Positions 35,582-44,166 of a stretch of 64,000 bases of DNA are shown piece by piece. Source of the DNA: a bacterium (GTDB taxonomy: Bacteria; Desulfobacterota; Desulfocorpusculales; Desulfocorpusculum); the NCBI GenBank assembly GCA_037481695.1, contig JBBFLE010000014.1:39881-103880 (forward strand), in the 5' to 3' direction. The position numbers and the translations under genes were made by a program. Within the stretch, counting starts at the first letter, position 1. Each line of letters opens with the position of its first letter. The notes under the pieces are model-generated. The model searched no databases, was not told where the DNA came from, and saw only the letters and a list, made by a program, of their open reading frames with translations.

Positions 35582-36988
35582 TTGTGGAATTACTTGTCAA
35601 AGCGTTATGCCCACAAGTTGATTATCTTGCTGCTTGTGGATGTGTGTCTTCTGTGCATGGCCATCTATGGGGGATATGTCCTAAAATTTTCCGTGAAGAC
35701 ACTTAGGATCTCCCTGGATCTGGCCTTGGAAAGGGTCAATCTTTTTCTTTTCCTGTGCATTTTGTCCCATGTTGTCTTCCTGTATTTATATGGACTTTAC
35801 TCTGTAGTGAGGCCCTGGGCGCCCCTTAGGCTATTTCTGTCCATCCTTTCGGCTATCACAGCATCCACGGTCTTCTTGATGGCTTTACAGTTCTTCGTAC
35901 CTGGTTACTGGATAGGCAGGGTGGTTTTGACAGTGCAGTTGCCCCTTTGTGTGGCAGCCTTGTATGGATGGAGAACTCTTTTTTACAAGAGCAGGCTCTC
36001 ATGGATATACAAGAAGAAACTGGCCCTGATGGGTTCTCCAGAGCTGATCTCCGAGTTTTTGAGACAGGCTTTCCCTGCTTTGTCCTACAGATATTCGGTA
36101 AAGGGGGTGCTACCTACTGGTGAGGCGGCTTTAATGGTCCCAGAGCTCCATCCAGATCCCCATCTGTATAGAGATGCAAAGGAGCTTCTGGAAGATCAGA
36201 CACTGGAGGCCCTGGCCTTTCAGTTCATGGACCCGGGGCTCAGCAGAGAAGATCTCAGAGCCCTCCTGCACAGGAGCTGTGAGGGAATAGAGGTCAGCGA
36301 CCTTGTAACTCTTTACAAGAGTGTCACGGGCAAGGTGCCCATAACTTACGTGGATGAGGGGTGGTTGGTAACACATCTGGGGATGCAAGGTGGCCCCAGT
36401 CCCTATTATCTAAAGACAAAAAGGCTGCTGGATGTGTTCATTTCGGCCCTGGCCTTGATCCTTTTGATGCCTTTCATGGCCATGATGGCCCTGATCATCA
36501 GATTGGACAGCCCTGGCCCTGCCCTTTTTAGACAGGAAAGACTAGGGAGATTTCGAAGACCTTTCCAGTGCTTGAAATTCAGGACCATGGTCACAGGGGC
36601 CGAAAGCAGCACAGGACCGGTCTGGTCCAGCCCCCAAGACCCCCGCATAACAAGGGTGGGCAGATGGCTAAGACGCCTGAGATTGGATGAGCTTCCCCAG
36701 TTCATCAATGTTCTCAAGGGGGACATGAGCCTCATAGGTCCTCGACCCATAAGAGCTCATTTCGCAGATCAGCTGGCCAGGGAGATTCCCCTTTACGAGC
36801 TGCGTTTCGCCCTCAAGCCAGGGCTTACGGGTTGGGCCCAGGTGAACCATTCATATGCGGACACCAGAGAATCTCAGATAGAAAAATTCGAGTATGAGCT
36901 CTTCTATATTCAAAATGCCTCTCTTTTGCTGGACCTCATGATATTGGTCATGACACTGCGCACGGTTTTCCTCAGAAAGGGGCAGTGA
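35582..36988 (+). CDS. Polyprenyl-phosphate sugar-1-phosphate transferase (WbaP/WcaJ-like)
   Basis: This 468-residue protein has four N-terminal membrane segments, a middle nucleotide-fold-like domain and the conserved C-terminal transferase. The latter begins KTKRLLDVFISALALILLMP, continues with the PG-x-ALFRQERLGR and LKFRTM boxes, and ends RLDELPQFINVLKGDMSLIGPRP and LTGWAQVN. It starts glycan assembly by moving a sugar 1-phosphate from a nucleotide sugar to undecaprenyl phosphate. The start appears to be TTG at 35582. It sits next to GT2 genes, with a Wzx-like flippase further along, as expected for a lipid-linked repeat-unit pathway. Confidence 0.92.
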   Translation: MWNYLSKRYAHKLIILLLVDVCLLCMAIYGGYVLKFSVKTLRISLDLALERVNLFLFLCILSHVVFLYLYGLYSVVRPWAPLRLFLSILSAITASTVFLMALQFFVPGYWIGRVVLTVQLPLCVAALYGWRTLFYKSRLSWIYKKKLALMGSPELISEFLRQAFPALSYRYSVKGVLPTGEAALMVPELHPDPHLYRDAKELLEDQTLEALAFQFMDPGLSREDLRALLHRSCEGIEVSDLVTLYKSVTGKVPITYVDEGWLVTHLGMQGGPSPYYLKTKRLLDVFISALALILLMPFMAMMALIIRLDSPGPALFRQERLGRFRRPFQCLKFRTMVTGAESSTGPVWSSPQDPRITRVGRWLRRLRLDELPQFINVLKGDMSLIGPRPIRAHFADQLAREIPLYELRFALKPGLTGWAQVNHSYADTRESQIEKFEYELFYIQNASLLLDLMILVMTLRTVFLRKGQ

Positions 36989-36992
36989 GGCC

Positions 36993-38597
36993 ATGGTGCT
37001 CTTGCAAGAAGAAAAGCCACTTTGGTCCAGCAAAGAAACATTTATCCTGGCCGGGCTTTTGATGGCGGCTCTGGCAGTGCGCCTGCCTCACCTGATGGCT
37101 GCCTATGTGATTAACCCGGATGCCATAGACTATATTGAGTCGGCCAAAGCCCTGGCCATGGGCAAGTGGAGGGAGGGCTTTGAAGCCTCACACGTTTCCA
37201 TATTTCCGGTTCTCATAGCCCTTGTCCAGCCCCTATTAGGTGACTGGATCTGGTCTGCAAGGCTCATACCCGTCTGTTTCGGGCTTCTCACAGTGGCACC
37301 CCTGTACCTGGTTTCCAGAAAGATACTTTCTTTGCCCTGGTCCGCAGTGCCTCCTGTACTCTATTGTCTCTGCCCCAGCCTGACCCATTATTCCACGGAT
37401 GTGATAAGAGAGCCCATATCCTGGTTCCTTATGCTTACAGGGCTTTGGGCTCTTTTGAAGGCCCGGGAATCAGGAAGGCCACTTATGTACGCCCTTGCAG
37501 GGACCATGTTCCTGCTGGGTGCTGCCAACAGGTTAGACGGATTGGTGGGCCTGGGGCTTGTTTTGGCTTGGATCGTGGGCACTGAACTGCGTAAAGGGCC
37601 TTTGACCGGAGCCATCAAGAAGCTGAGTTTTTTCATCCTGCCATCTTTGGCCGCTTTGTCAGCAGCGCTTATTGTTTGGGGAGGATCTTTGAGGCAAAAT
37701 GACCTTCCAGACTTCAAAAACTACCGAAGGCAGATTCAATTCTCCCTGCAAGGCCCAAACCCGAGGCAAGAAGCAAAGATAGGAGCCATTCTGGAAGGGA
37801 TTCCCCAGCCGCGCCTTCGTAACTTCTTCTCAGCCGCTTGGGATAATCGACATGCCCTGGCAGCATTGGAATTGTTTAGACACTGGGTCAAAGCAGCCCA
37901 TCCAGCTCTTTTGGCATTGAGCCTGTTGGGGCTCTTTTCGTTCAAGAGGTGGAAAGGCCTGGATTTTTGGTGGCTTCTGGCCCTCCTCATGGCCGCCTGG
38001 TTGGTTTTGGGCTACTTGCGTCTCTTGGGTGCTTTTGCCATAAGCAAGAGGCATCTTGGTCCCGCCGTGCTCTGCGGATACTTCTTTGCTTCTTTGGGCC
38101 TTTTTCAGGCCTGGACCTGGGTGAGACAAAAAGCATGGCCTTGGTTTCCCAAAAGCCTCCCTATTCTTGTGATCTGCTTGCTGGGAGTTTCAACACTGCC
38201 TTGGACTCTCAGACCTCAGAGGGAAGAAAAGCTGGTGAGACGCCTGGCAGGTGAATGGATAAGAATCCATGGGTTTCAGCAACCGCTTGTGGCTTCCCAG
38301 CACCAGGCAGTGGCATTCTACGCAGGGGGATCCTGGTTGCCCATAAGGGATCTGTTTCGCAACTGGGATCTTTTGCCAGACTTGCTGGTAGTGGAAAAGG
38401 AAAGCCCACCCTTAGAGGAGCTCAAAGAAGCCCTGGAGAGGGAAGGTATTGGCCTGGAGCTACTTCAGGAGATAAGCCATGCAGATAATACTGCCTTGCT
38501 CATATACAGATTGAAGCCCCCTCCAGGCTCTTCAGGGCTCAAAGGGGCCGCAGGCCAAGGCCTGAGTTTGAAGGAGGCAGTGCAGCCCAAAAGATGA
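36993..38597 (+). CDS. GT-C/GT39-like membrane glycosyltransferase
   Basis: This 534-residue protein has about 10 membrane segments and a short soluble C-terminus. After the first helix comes the acidic outer-loop motif INPDAIDYIESAKAL, typical of the ArnT/GT39 families that take sugars from polyprenyl phosphate on the outer face of the membrane. It starts 4 bases after the sugar-phosphate transferase and its stop overlaps the next GT2 start (ATGA). It could decorate the glycan after flipping. A polymerase role cannot be excluded, as no other Wzy candidate is evident. Confidence 0.78.
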   Translation: MVLLQEEKPLWSSKETFILAGLLMAALAVRLPHLMAAYVINPDAIDYIESAKALAMGKWREGFEASHVSIFPVLIALVQPLLGDWIWSARLIPVCFGLLTVAPLYLVSRKILSLPWSAVPPVLYCLCPSLTHYSTDVIREPISWFLMLTGLWALLKARESGRPLMYALAGTMFLLGAANRLDGLVGLGLVLAWIVGTELRKGPLTGAIKKLSFFILPSLAALSAALIVWGGSLRQNDLPDFKNYRRQIQFSLQGPNPRQEAKIGAILEGIPQPRLRNFFSAAWDNRHALAALELFRHWVKAAHPALLALSLLGLFSFKRWKGLDFWWLLALLMAAWLVLGYLRLLGAFAISKRHLGPAVLCGYFFASLGLFQAWTWVRQKAWPWFPKSLPILVICLLGVSTLPWTLRPQREEKLVRRLAGEWIRIHGFQQPLVASQHQAVAFYAGGSWLPIRDLFRNWDLLPDLLVVEKESPPLEELKEALEREGIGLELLQEISHADNTALLIYRLKPPPGSSGLKGAAGQGLSLKEAVQPKR

Positions 38598-39523
38598 GCC
38601 GATTGTCGGTCATCATAGCCACCATGAACCGTGAGCAAGAGCTCCATCGCTGTCTGGATTCCCTTTGGGCTCAGAAGCGGTTACCAGACGAACTAGTTAT
38701 AGTGGACGATGGAAGCCTTGATATGGAAGCTCTTAAGGCCAAGGTGCCCCAGGGGGTTGAATTCCAGTACCATCGCAAATCTCCTCCAGGGCTTTCAGCT
38801 TCCCGCAATCTCGGGGCTCAGGTTGCTCAAGGAGAGCTTGTTCTTTTCCTGGACGACGATGTGGTGCTGGAGCCTGACTTCATAGAGGAAATACTGAGTG
38901 TGTTCCAGGAGGACACAACCGGCCGTCTGGCAGGGGTAAGCGGTGTAATAACCAACCGCAAGCCCAAGCCCAAATGGTTTCGCCTGTGGGCCCGGTTTTT
39001 CCTCATGGAAAAGGGATTTCCTGGCCGACTGCTTCCTTGGGGGTATTTCTCTGCACCTGGCATTCCTGAGGGCGTTACAGAAGTGCAGTGGATTCCCGGT
39101 GGATTGAGTTGTTTCCGAAAGGAGGTTCTGGAGCAGTTCAGGTTCTCGGATATGAACCAGCAAGGCCGCCACGCTCTGGAGGATGTGGAATTGGGCTGGA
39201 GGGTATCGGCCCATTACATACTGAAGACCACTCCCTTTGCCAAGCTGTCACACTATCCTCCTGAGAGTGGCTTAAGAGGTGCAGTTCAAAGAGGCTCAAG
39301 GCAGGCAATGGGACATGGGTTCCTGTTCTGCGTTCACGGAGAAAAGACTCTTCTCAACAGAGTCAGGTTTCTTTGGGCAACAACAGGTTTAGTGCTTGGG
39401 AACATGGGGGCTGTGTTGTTAGTCAGAGGAAAAAGGCAGAGGATTTGGCGGATGTTGCTTGCTCTGGGCAATCTGTTGGGGGCAGTAAGGATCATCCCTC
39501 AAGTGATCAGGGGGAAGGCCTGA
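38594..39523 (+). CDS. GT2 glycosyltransferase
   Basis: This 309-residue protein has a typical GT-A domain: LSVIIATMNREQELHRCL, LVIVDDGSLD, LSASRNLGAQVAQGE, VLFLDDDVVLEPDFIEEI, then WIPGGLSCFRKEV and ALEDVELGWRV, the last glutamate/aspartate pair being the likely base. It ends with two weakly hydrophobic segments. The donor is unknown. The ATG overlaps the preceding stop. A gap of 153 bases, with no gene seen, separates it from the first sulfotransferase. Confidence 0.9.
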   Translation: MSRLSVIIATMNREQELHRCLDSLWAQKRLPDELVIVDDGSLDMEALKAKVPQGVEFQYHRKSPPGLSASRNLGAQVAQGELVLFLDDDVVLEPDFIEEILSVFQEDTTGRLAGVSGVITNRKPKPKWFRLWARFFLMEKGFPGRLLPWGYFSAPGIPEGVTEVQWIPGGLSCFRKEVLEQFRFSDMNQQGRHALEDVELGWRVSAHYILKTTPFAKLSHYPPESGLRGAVQRGSRQAMGHGFLFCVHGEKTLLNRVRFLWATTGLVLGNMGAVLLVRGKRQRIWRMLLALGNLLGAVRIIPQVIRGKA

Positions 39524-39676
39524 TTTTAATGGCATTGAAATAAACAGATTGATCCAGCCGAGTCTGTGGGTTTTAGATTCTCTTGGGTTTGCGCCGGGAG
39601 ATTCAGAAACGCACCAGGGATTTGCACAGTGTAGCGCCCCATGCCATAGGGCTTGGAGAAGAATACGGGCTGAGCC

Positions 39677-40645
39677 ATGGATCCAAACAACACTGAAACA
39701 AAGACCAATTATCCCATCATAGTAATGGGTATGCACCGCTCTGGTACTTCCATTTTGACACGGATGCTTATGGAATGTGGACTTTTCGTCGGCTGGGAGC
39801 TGGATGGAACTCAAGAAGCTTTGTTTTTTAGAAGACGTAATGAGAAGCTGATCAACATATGTGGCGGTAGATGGGACAATCCCCTCCCTGTTCATCTGAT
39901 TCTGGGCAATGCTCTTTTGAAGAAAGAGTCGGTGGAATCCCTCAAGAAAGACATATCCTCATTTAGAGTCTTTTCATTTCTGGGGCCCAAGCTTTACTGG
40001 AAGCACCGAAACTTGTTCAAAATCAATATCCCATGGGGTTGGAAGGATCCTAGAAATGCTTTCCTCTTGCCTGTTTGGCTGGACATTTTTCCTGTGGCCA
40101 GATTCGTTAGGATAGTGAGAAACGGCATAGACGTGGCCAAGAGCCTCGTGCTCAGGGAAGCAAAGAGGCTCACAAATCCCATTAGGAGGGATAACAGCCT
40201 GCTGGGGAAGCTCAAGAGGCGAACCTCCCTGTGGGGACACAGGCCTTGGTTACTTTATCTTCTTGAAAATTATCAGAGATTCCTGGAACAGATGACCCCT
40301 TTGAGCCGTTACAACAGAATGAGGGCCTACGGCTGTGATACCCTGGAAGGTGCATTTGAGCTCTGGAACACATATGTTTCCAGAGAAACCGAAGTGCTGG
40401 CTCATCTCCAAGACCGCACGTATTTCTTAAGATATGAGGACTTCCTGGAAGCTCCGGAGGAAAACCTCTACAGGCTGGCTTGTTTTTGCGGTCTGAGCCC
40501 ACAACAGGATGTGATAAGCCATCTTTGCAAGAGCCTTAACAGGAGCAGAAGATATGCCTTTTGGGAAGATCAGGCTCTTAGGGCATTTTACCAGAGTGTT
40601 AAGAGTTGTCCCACCATGCAACAATTGGGTTATTCTGGGCTTTAG
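39677..40645 (+). CDS. Sulfotransferase-family protein (first of five in the locus)
   Basis: This 322-residue protein carries a PAPS-binding 5'-phosphosulfate loop near the start (VMGMHRSGTSILTRML) and a 3'-phosphate-type motif RFVRIVRNGIDVAKS. The sequence WGWKDPRNAF and the later LRYEDFLEAPEENL are also usual in this family. It should move sulfate from PAPS to a hydroxyl or amino group of a glycan on the cytoplasmic side. It has no signal peptide. The acceptor is unknown. Together with four other sulfotransferase-like genes it marks the locus as making a sulfated product. Confidence 0.86.
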   Translation: MDPNNTETKTNYPIIVMGMHRSGTSILTRMLMECGLFVGWELDGTQEALFFRRRNEKLINICGGRWDNPLPVHLILGNALLKKESVESLKKDISSFRVFSFLGPKLYWKHRNLFKINIPWGWKDPRNAFLLPVWLDIFPVARFVRIVRNGIDVAKSLVLREAKRLTNPIRRDNSLLGKLKRRTSLWGHRPWLLYLLENYQRFLEQMTPLSRYNRMRAYGCDTLEGAFELWNTYVSRETEVLAHLQDRTYFLRYEDFLEAPEENLYRLACFCGLSPQQDVISHLCKSLNRSRRYAFWEDQALRAFYQSVKSCPTMQQLGYSGL

Positions 40646-40687
40646 CCTTGGTCTTGAAAAGAGCCTTGGATAAGACAAGCCGAGCTC

Positions 40688-41650
40688 TTGGCTCATGGCC
40701 AAAACACGAAACTCCGCTTCTTGAAAACGGTTATGAGAAATGAACTTAGAAACAACTGGGATTGCCTTGACGCCAGTGCTCCTGTGGTTATAGGCGGAGT
40801 GGGTGGAAGCGGGACCAGACTGCTCGCCAGGATTCTGCTGGAGATGGGATTTTACTTGGGAAGTGATTTGAATGAGTCCTTAGACAACCTTTGGTTTACA
40901 CTACTTTTCAAAAGGCCGGCATGGTACAAAACAGAGCTTTCTCGAGGCCGAAATTCTTTAATGAAGGCAATGGAGCTTTTCAAGAGGTCCATGCTTGGAG
41001 GGCCTCTCAAACCCAGGGATCTGAAGACCCTTTTGGGTGCAGCTTTACCCATGATCTGGACAGGTCACACCCCTGGAGGGCGTGGAAAAGGGCTTTGGCC
41101 TATTTTTAGAGCATGGAAGATGCTTGCCAGAAAAGCCTCCTTACCCCAGGGAGCCACAGCCTGGGGTTGGAAAGAGCCCAACACGCACATCTATCTTCAG
41201 GAATTGATGGTCGTTTTCCCGAACATGTGCTACATAAACGTGCTTCGACACGGTCTGGACATGGCTCTGAGCAAGAATCAGCAGCAGCTCGTGAATTGGG
41301 GTTTTCTTTTCGGACTTGGAAAACCCAGGACAGAGAAGGAAATCCCGCGTTTGTCTCTAAAGTATTGGGTGTTTGCCAACAAAAGGATTGCCTCTTTGGC
41401 TGAAGAGCTGGGCAACCGATTTTTGAGTGTGAACTTCGACCTTTTGTGCTTGTATCCAGAGAAAAATATAGGAAAGATCTTGTCCTTTTTGGGCCGGGAA
41501 CTGAATCAGGATGCTTTCAAGAAAGTTTGTTTGCTTCCCAAAGCTCCCCCAACAATAGGCAGGTACCGCTCGGTGGATCTGGGCCTTTTTGATGAGGAAG
41601 ACCTTCAGGCGGTGGAAGAGATGGGCTTCGAGGTGGAGCGCAGGAGCTAG
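40688..41650 (+). CDS. Sulfotransferase-family protein (second)
   Basis: This protein of about 320 residues has a glycine-rich 5'-phosphosulfate-type loop VVIGGVGGSGTRLLARIL, then WGWKEPNTHIYL and INVLRHGLDMALS as the 3'-phosphate region, and the C-terminal VNFDLLCLYPEKNIGKIL. It resembles its upstream neighbour in layout but not in detail, so it is not a recent duplicate. The start could be TTG 40688 or ATG 40733; neither has a strong ribosome binding site. No signal peptide. Substrate unknown. Confidence 0.8.
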   Translation: MAHGQNTKLRFLKTVMRNELRNNWDCLDASAPVVIGGVGGSGTRLLARILLEMGFYLGSDLNESLDNLWFTLLFKRPAWYKTELSRGRNSLMKAMELFKRSMLGGPLKPRDLKTLLGAALPMIWTGHTPGGRGKGLWPIFRAWKMLARKASLPQGATAWGWKEPNTHIYLQELMVVFPNMCYINVLRHGLDMALSKNQQQLVNWGFLFGLGKPRTEKEIPRLSLKYWVFANKRIASLAEELGNRFLSVNFDLLCLYPEKNIGKILSFLGRELNQDAFKKVCLLPKAPPTIGRYRSVDLGLFDEEDLQAVEEMGFEVERRS

Positions 41651-41651
41651 T

Positions 41652-42560
41652 ATGGAACCCGCAGTGCTCTTTTGGTTTTACAAGAAGCACAAGCTTTGCG
41701 CTCAAAGGCTGAGGCAGCTGAGGCAGATGAACCCCAAGGCTAAGATTTTCGGGCTTTATGGTGGGCCTGTGGCTGAAGCCCAGCAGGTAGCAGCTGGTCT
41801 GGGGAGCTATTTTGAAGATCTGTATGTTTTTCCTGAACAAAGAAGTGCCCAATGGAAGTGGAGAAATGGAGATCAACTCATAGCAAGATGGTATGAGCAA
41901 AGGGGCAGGTATCTGGACTGGGAGACGGTTTTTGTGATGCAGTGGGACATGCTTCCCCTGGCGCCTTTAGCACAGCTATTTACAGACCTGGAGCCCAACC
42001 AGATTTTACTTTCAGGATTTCGCCCCGTGGCTGAGGTTGAATCCTGGTGGCCTTGGGCAGGGGGGAAGAATCCTTTGAAGCGAAAGGAGTTTGATTCCTT
42101 CAAGGAGTTTTTGCGCCTTCGATTTCACTATGAAGGAGCCATTTTTGCCTGTCTCTTTGTGGTTGTATGCTTTCCCAGATCCTTTCTCCAAAGGTATAGC
42201 CAGGAGGCCATCCCGGAGGTGGGATTCTTGGAATACAAGATTCCCACCCTGGCCACAGTCTTTGGGATTCCTGTCTGCTCAGGTCACCCCTATGAGCCGT
42301 GGTGGGCTGCGGATCCCCAAAGCGTTTCAGTGCCCCCCCACAAGAGATTGCTCAATGGGGTGGGAAGAGAAGTACCTGCATCAGTTATTCTGAGGGAGCT
42401 TTCCAAACCCGATGGAGCCAGATTGTTTCACCCTGTCTCCAGAGACATACCTCAATGGATTCTTGAGAACCCAAAACGTTGGTGGGCAAGATTGTTAGCC
42501 TCTTTTCTGGATTTGCAGGCAACTGCCATGACTCTCAGGAGTTTTTTGCCAAGGTGGTGA
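41652..42560 (+). CDS. Unknown protein, possible GT-A type glycosyltransferase
   Basis: This 302-residue soluble protein has an N-terminal strand (AVLFWFYKKHKLCAQRL), a segment KAKIFGLYGG, and FVMQWDMLPLAPL, where QWD could serve as a metal-binding D-x-D equivalent. Later FLEYKIPTLATVFG resembles acceptor-side segments of glycosyltransferases. I do not recognise the family. AGGAG stands just before the ATG at 41652, which begins on the heels of the second sulfotransferase gene. Its place between sulfotransferases and the flippase supports a role in glycan assembly. Confidence 0.6.
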   Translation: MEPAVLFWFYKKHKLCAQRLRQLRQMNPKAKIFGLYGGPVAEAQQVAAGLGSYFEDLYVFPEQRSAQWKWRNGDQLIARWYEQRGRYLDWETVFVMQWDMLPLAPLAQLFTDLEPNQILLSGFRPVAEVESWWPWAGGKNPLKRKEFDSFKEFLRLRFHYEGAIFACLFVVVCFPRSFLQRYSQEAIPEVGFLEYKIPTLATVFGIPVCSGHPYEPWWAADPQSVSVPPHKRLLNGVGREVPASVILRELSKPDGARLFHPVSRDIPQWILENPKRWWARLLASFLDLQATAMTLRSFLPRW

Positions 42561-42566
42561 TTCTAG

Positions 42567-44138
42567 GTGGACAATCTTCCAAGAGAAAAAGGCCTAACTC
42601 CGGGTACAAACAGGGATCTTAAGAGCTCTTCTGATATAAAGAAGGCGGCCAAGGGTGCCGGGTTCACCCTTGTGGGCAGCGCAATAGGAGCGGCCTTGGA
42701 ACTGATGGGCCAGATCCTGCTGGCCAGATTCTTGGGAATGGGCGGGTTGGGTCTCTACTCGCTGGGAATGGCGGCAGTGCGTATCTCAGAGGTGCTTGCC
42801 AGACTTGGCATTCCCTTGGGTGGCACCAGGCTGGTGTCCATTTACAAAGGTACAGACCCCCAGAGGGTCAAAGGGATCTTGCTTTCCTCCACCGGTATCT
42901 GCCTGCTGAGCGGGTGTGTTGCCGGAGCGGTCCTTGGGCTCCTGGCAGAGGTCATTGCCCTGAAGATCTTCAAGAATTCTGAGGTTGCCTGGGTCCTCAG
43001 GGCCCTGGCACCAGGTGTACCTTTTGTGACTTTGATGGCGGTGAGCACCTCTCTTCTTACAGGCTTTCACACCACCAAGTTCACGGTTCTTTCCAGAAAC
43101 ATAATAGAGCCTGTAGTCAGCCTGGTTCTGATAGCCTTTTTTCTCATCCTGGGCCAGGGGCTAAGAGGGGTGATCTGGGCCTTCATTGCTTCGCACGCTG
43201 TGGCAGCCTTATGCGCATTAAGATTCTTGGTCAAGCTTTTCCCAAGCCTAACCGACAGCTCAGTAAAGCCCGTATATGAGCTGCCTCGACTGATGGGCAA
43301 CTCTGTTCCCATATTATTGATCGGGGTTCTCAATTACGTGCTTTCCTGGACAGATACTGTAATGCTTGGGATCCTTAGTTCCACATCAGCTGTGGGATTG
43401 TACAGGGCTTCATCACGCATCCCCATGCTTTTGCCTCTTTTTCTAAATGCCACCAATTCCATATACGGACCCATGGTTGCAAATCTCCATGCCAGAGGAG
43501 AAAGAGAGCGTTTGGAGGAGGTGTTTCGGGCCACCACCAGGTGGGTGGCTTATGCAACTGTGCCAGCGTTCTTGTTCATCATTTTTGGGTCAACACAGAT
43601 CATGTCCCTGTTCGGAAAGGAGTTTACAGAAGAGGGTAAGACTGTGATGGTTATTCTGGCCGCAGGCTGCCTGGTCAATTCCCTAAGTGGTGGAGCTGGA
43701 ATGACTTTAATGATGTCAGGCAGACAAGATATTCAGTTATATGCTGCTGTAGGATGTGTTACTTTGAATATCTTGTTGAACCTGCTCCTGATTCCTCAAT
43801 TGGGGGCAATGGGAGCAGCCATAGCCACTTCTGCCTCCATGTGTGGCGTGAATGTGGCTAAGCTTCTTCTTTTGTGGAAGCTCATGAAAATTCATCCTTT
43901 TTCCCCTCGGACCATTGGGATCATACTGGCCGGAGCTGGGCTATGGTGCCTAGTCTGGTTGACAAGAGGTGTACTTGAGCCTCTGGGGGACTGGGCTTTT
44001 GCTGTTCACATATTGATGTCGGTTGTAGCTCTGGCTGTTTTCTTGGGATCATGGGGCATGGACAGGCAGGATATTATTCTATGGCAAGAAGTTAAGAGCA
44101 AATTTCTGGGACAAAAAAAGAACTGCTCAAAAGCATAA
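42567..44138 (+). CDS. Wzx/MATE-like polysaccharide flippase
   Basis: This 523-residue protein has about 12-14 membrane segments and the layout of the polysaccharide transport family: KKAAKGAGFTLVGSAIGAALEL, then ILLARFLGMGGLGLYSLGMAAV, and LSWTDTVMLGILSSTSAVGLYRAS in the middle. It should turn lipid-linked oligosaccharide from the cytoplasmic to the outer face of the inner membrane. The start is GTG. Its presence together with a sugar-1-phosphate transferase indicates a Wzx-type assembly route, although no clear Wzy, Wza or Wzc is in the window. Confidence 0.9.
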   Translation: MDNLPREKGLTPGTNRDLKSSSDIKKAAKGAGFTLVGSAIGAALELMGQILLARFLGMGGLGLYSLGMAAVRISEVLARLGIPLGGTRLVSIYKGTDPQRVKGILLSSTGICLLSGCVAGAVLGLLAEVIALKIFKNSEVAWVLRALAPGVPFVTLMAVSTSLLTGFHTTKFTVLSRNIIEPVVSLVLIAFFLILGQGLRGVIWAFIASHAVAALCALRFLVKLFPSLTDSSVKPVYELPRLMGNSVPILLIGVLNYVLSWTDTVMLGILSSTSAVGLYRASSRIPMLLPLFLNATNSIYGPMVANLHARGERERLEEVFRATTRWVAYATVPAFLFIIFGSTQIMSLFGKEFTEEGKTVMVILAAGCLVNSLSGGAGMTLMMSGRQDIQLYAAVGCVTLNILLNLLLIPQLGAMGAAIATSASMCGVNVAKLLLLWKLMKIHPFSPRTIGIILAGAGLWCLVWLTRGVLEPLGDWAFAVHILMSVVALAVFLGSWGMDRQDIILWQEVKSKFLGQKKNCSKA

Positions 44139-44166
44139 GTTAATGTAATTCAGTCACCAGGGGCCA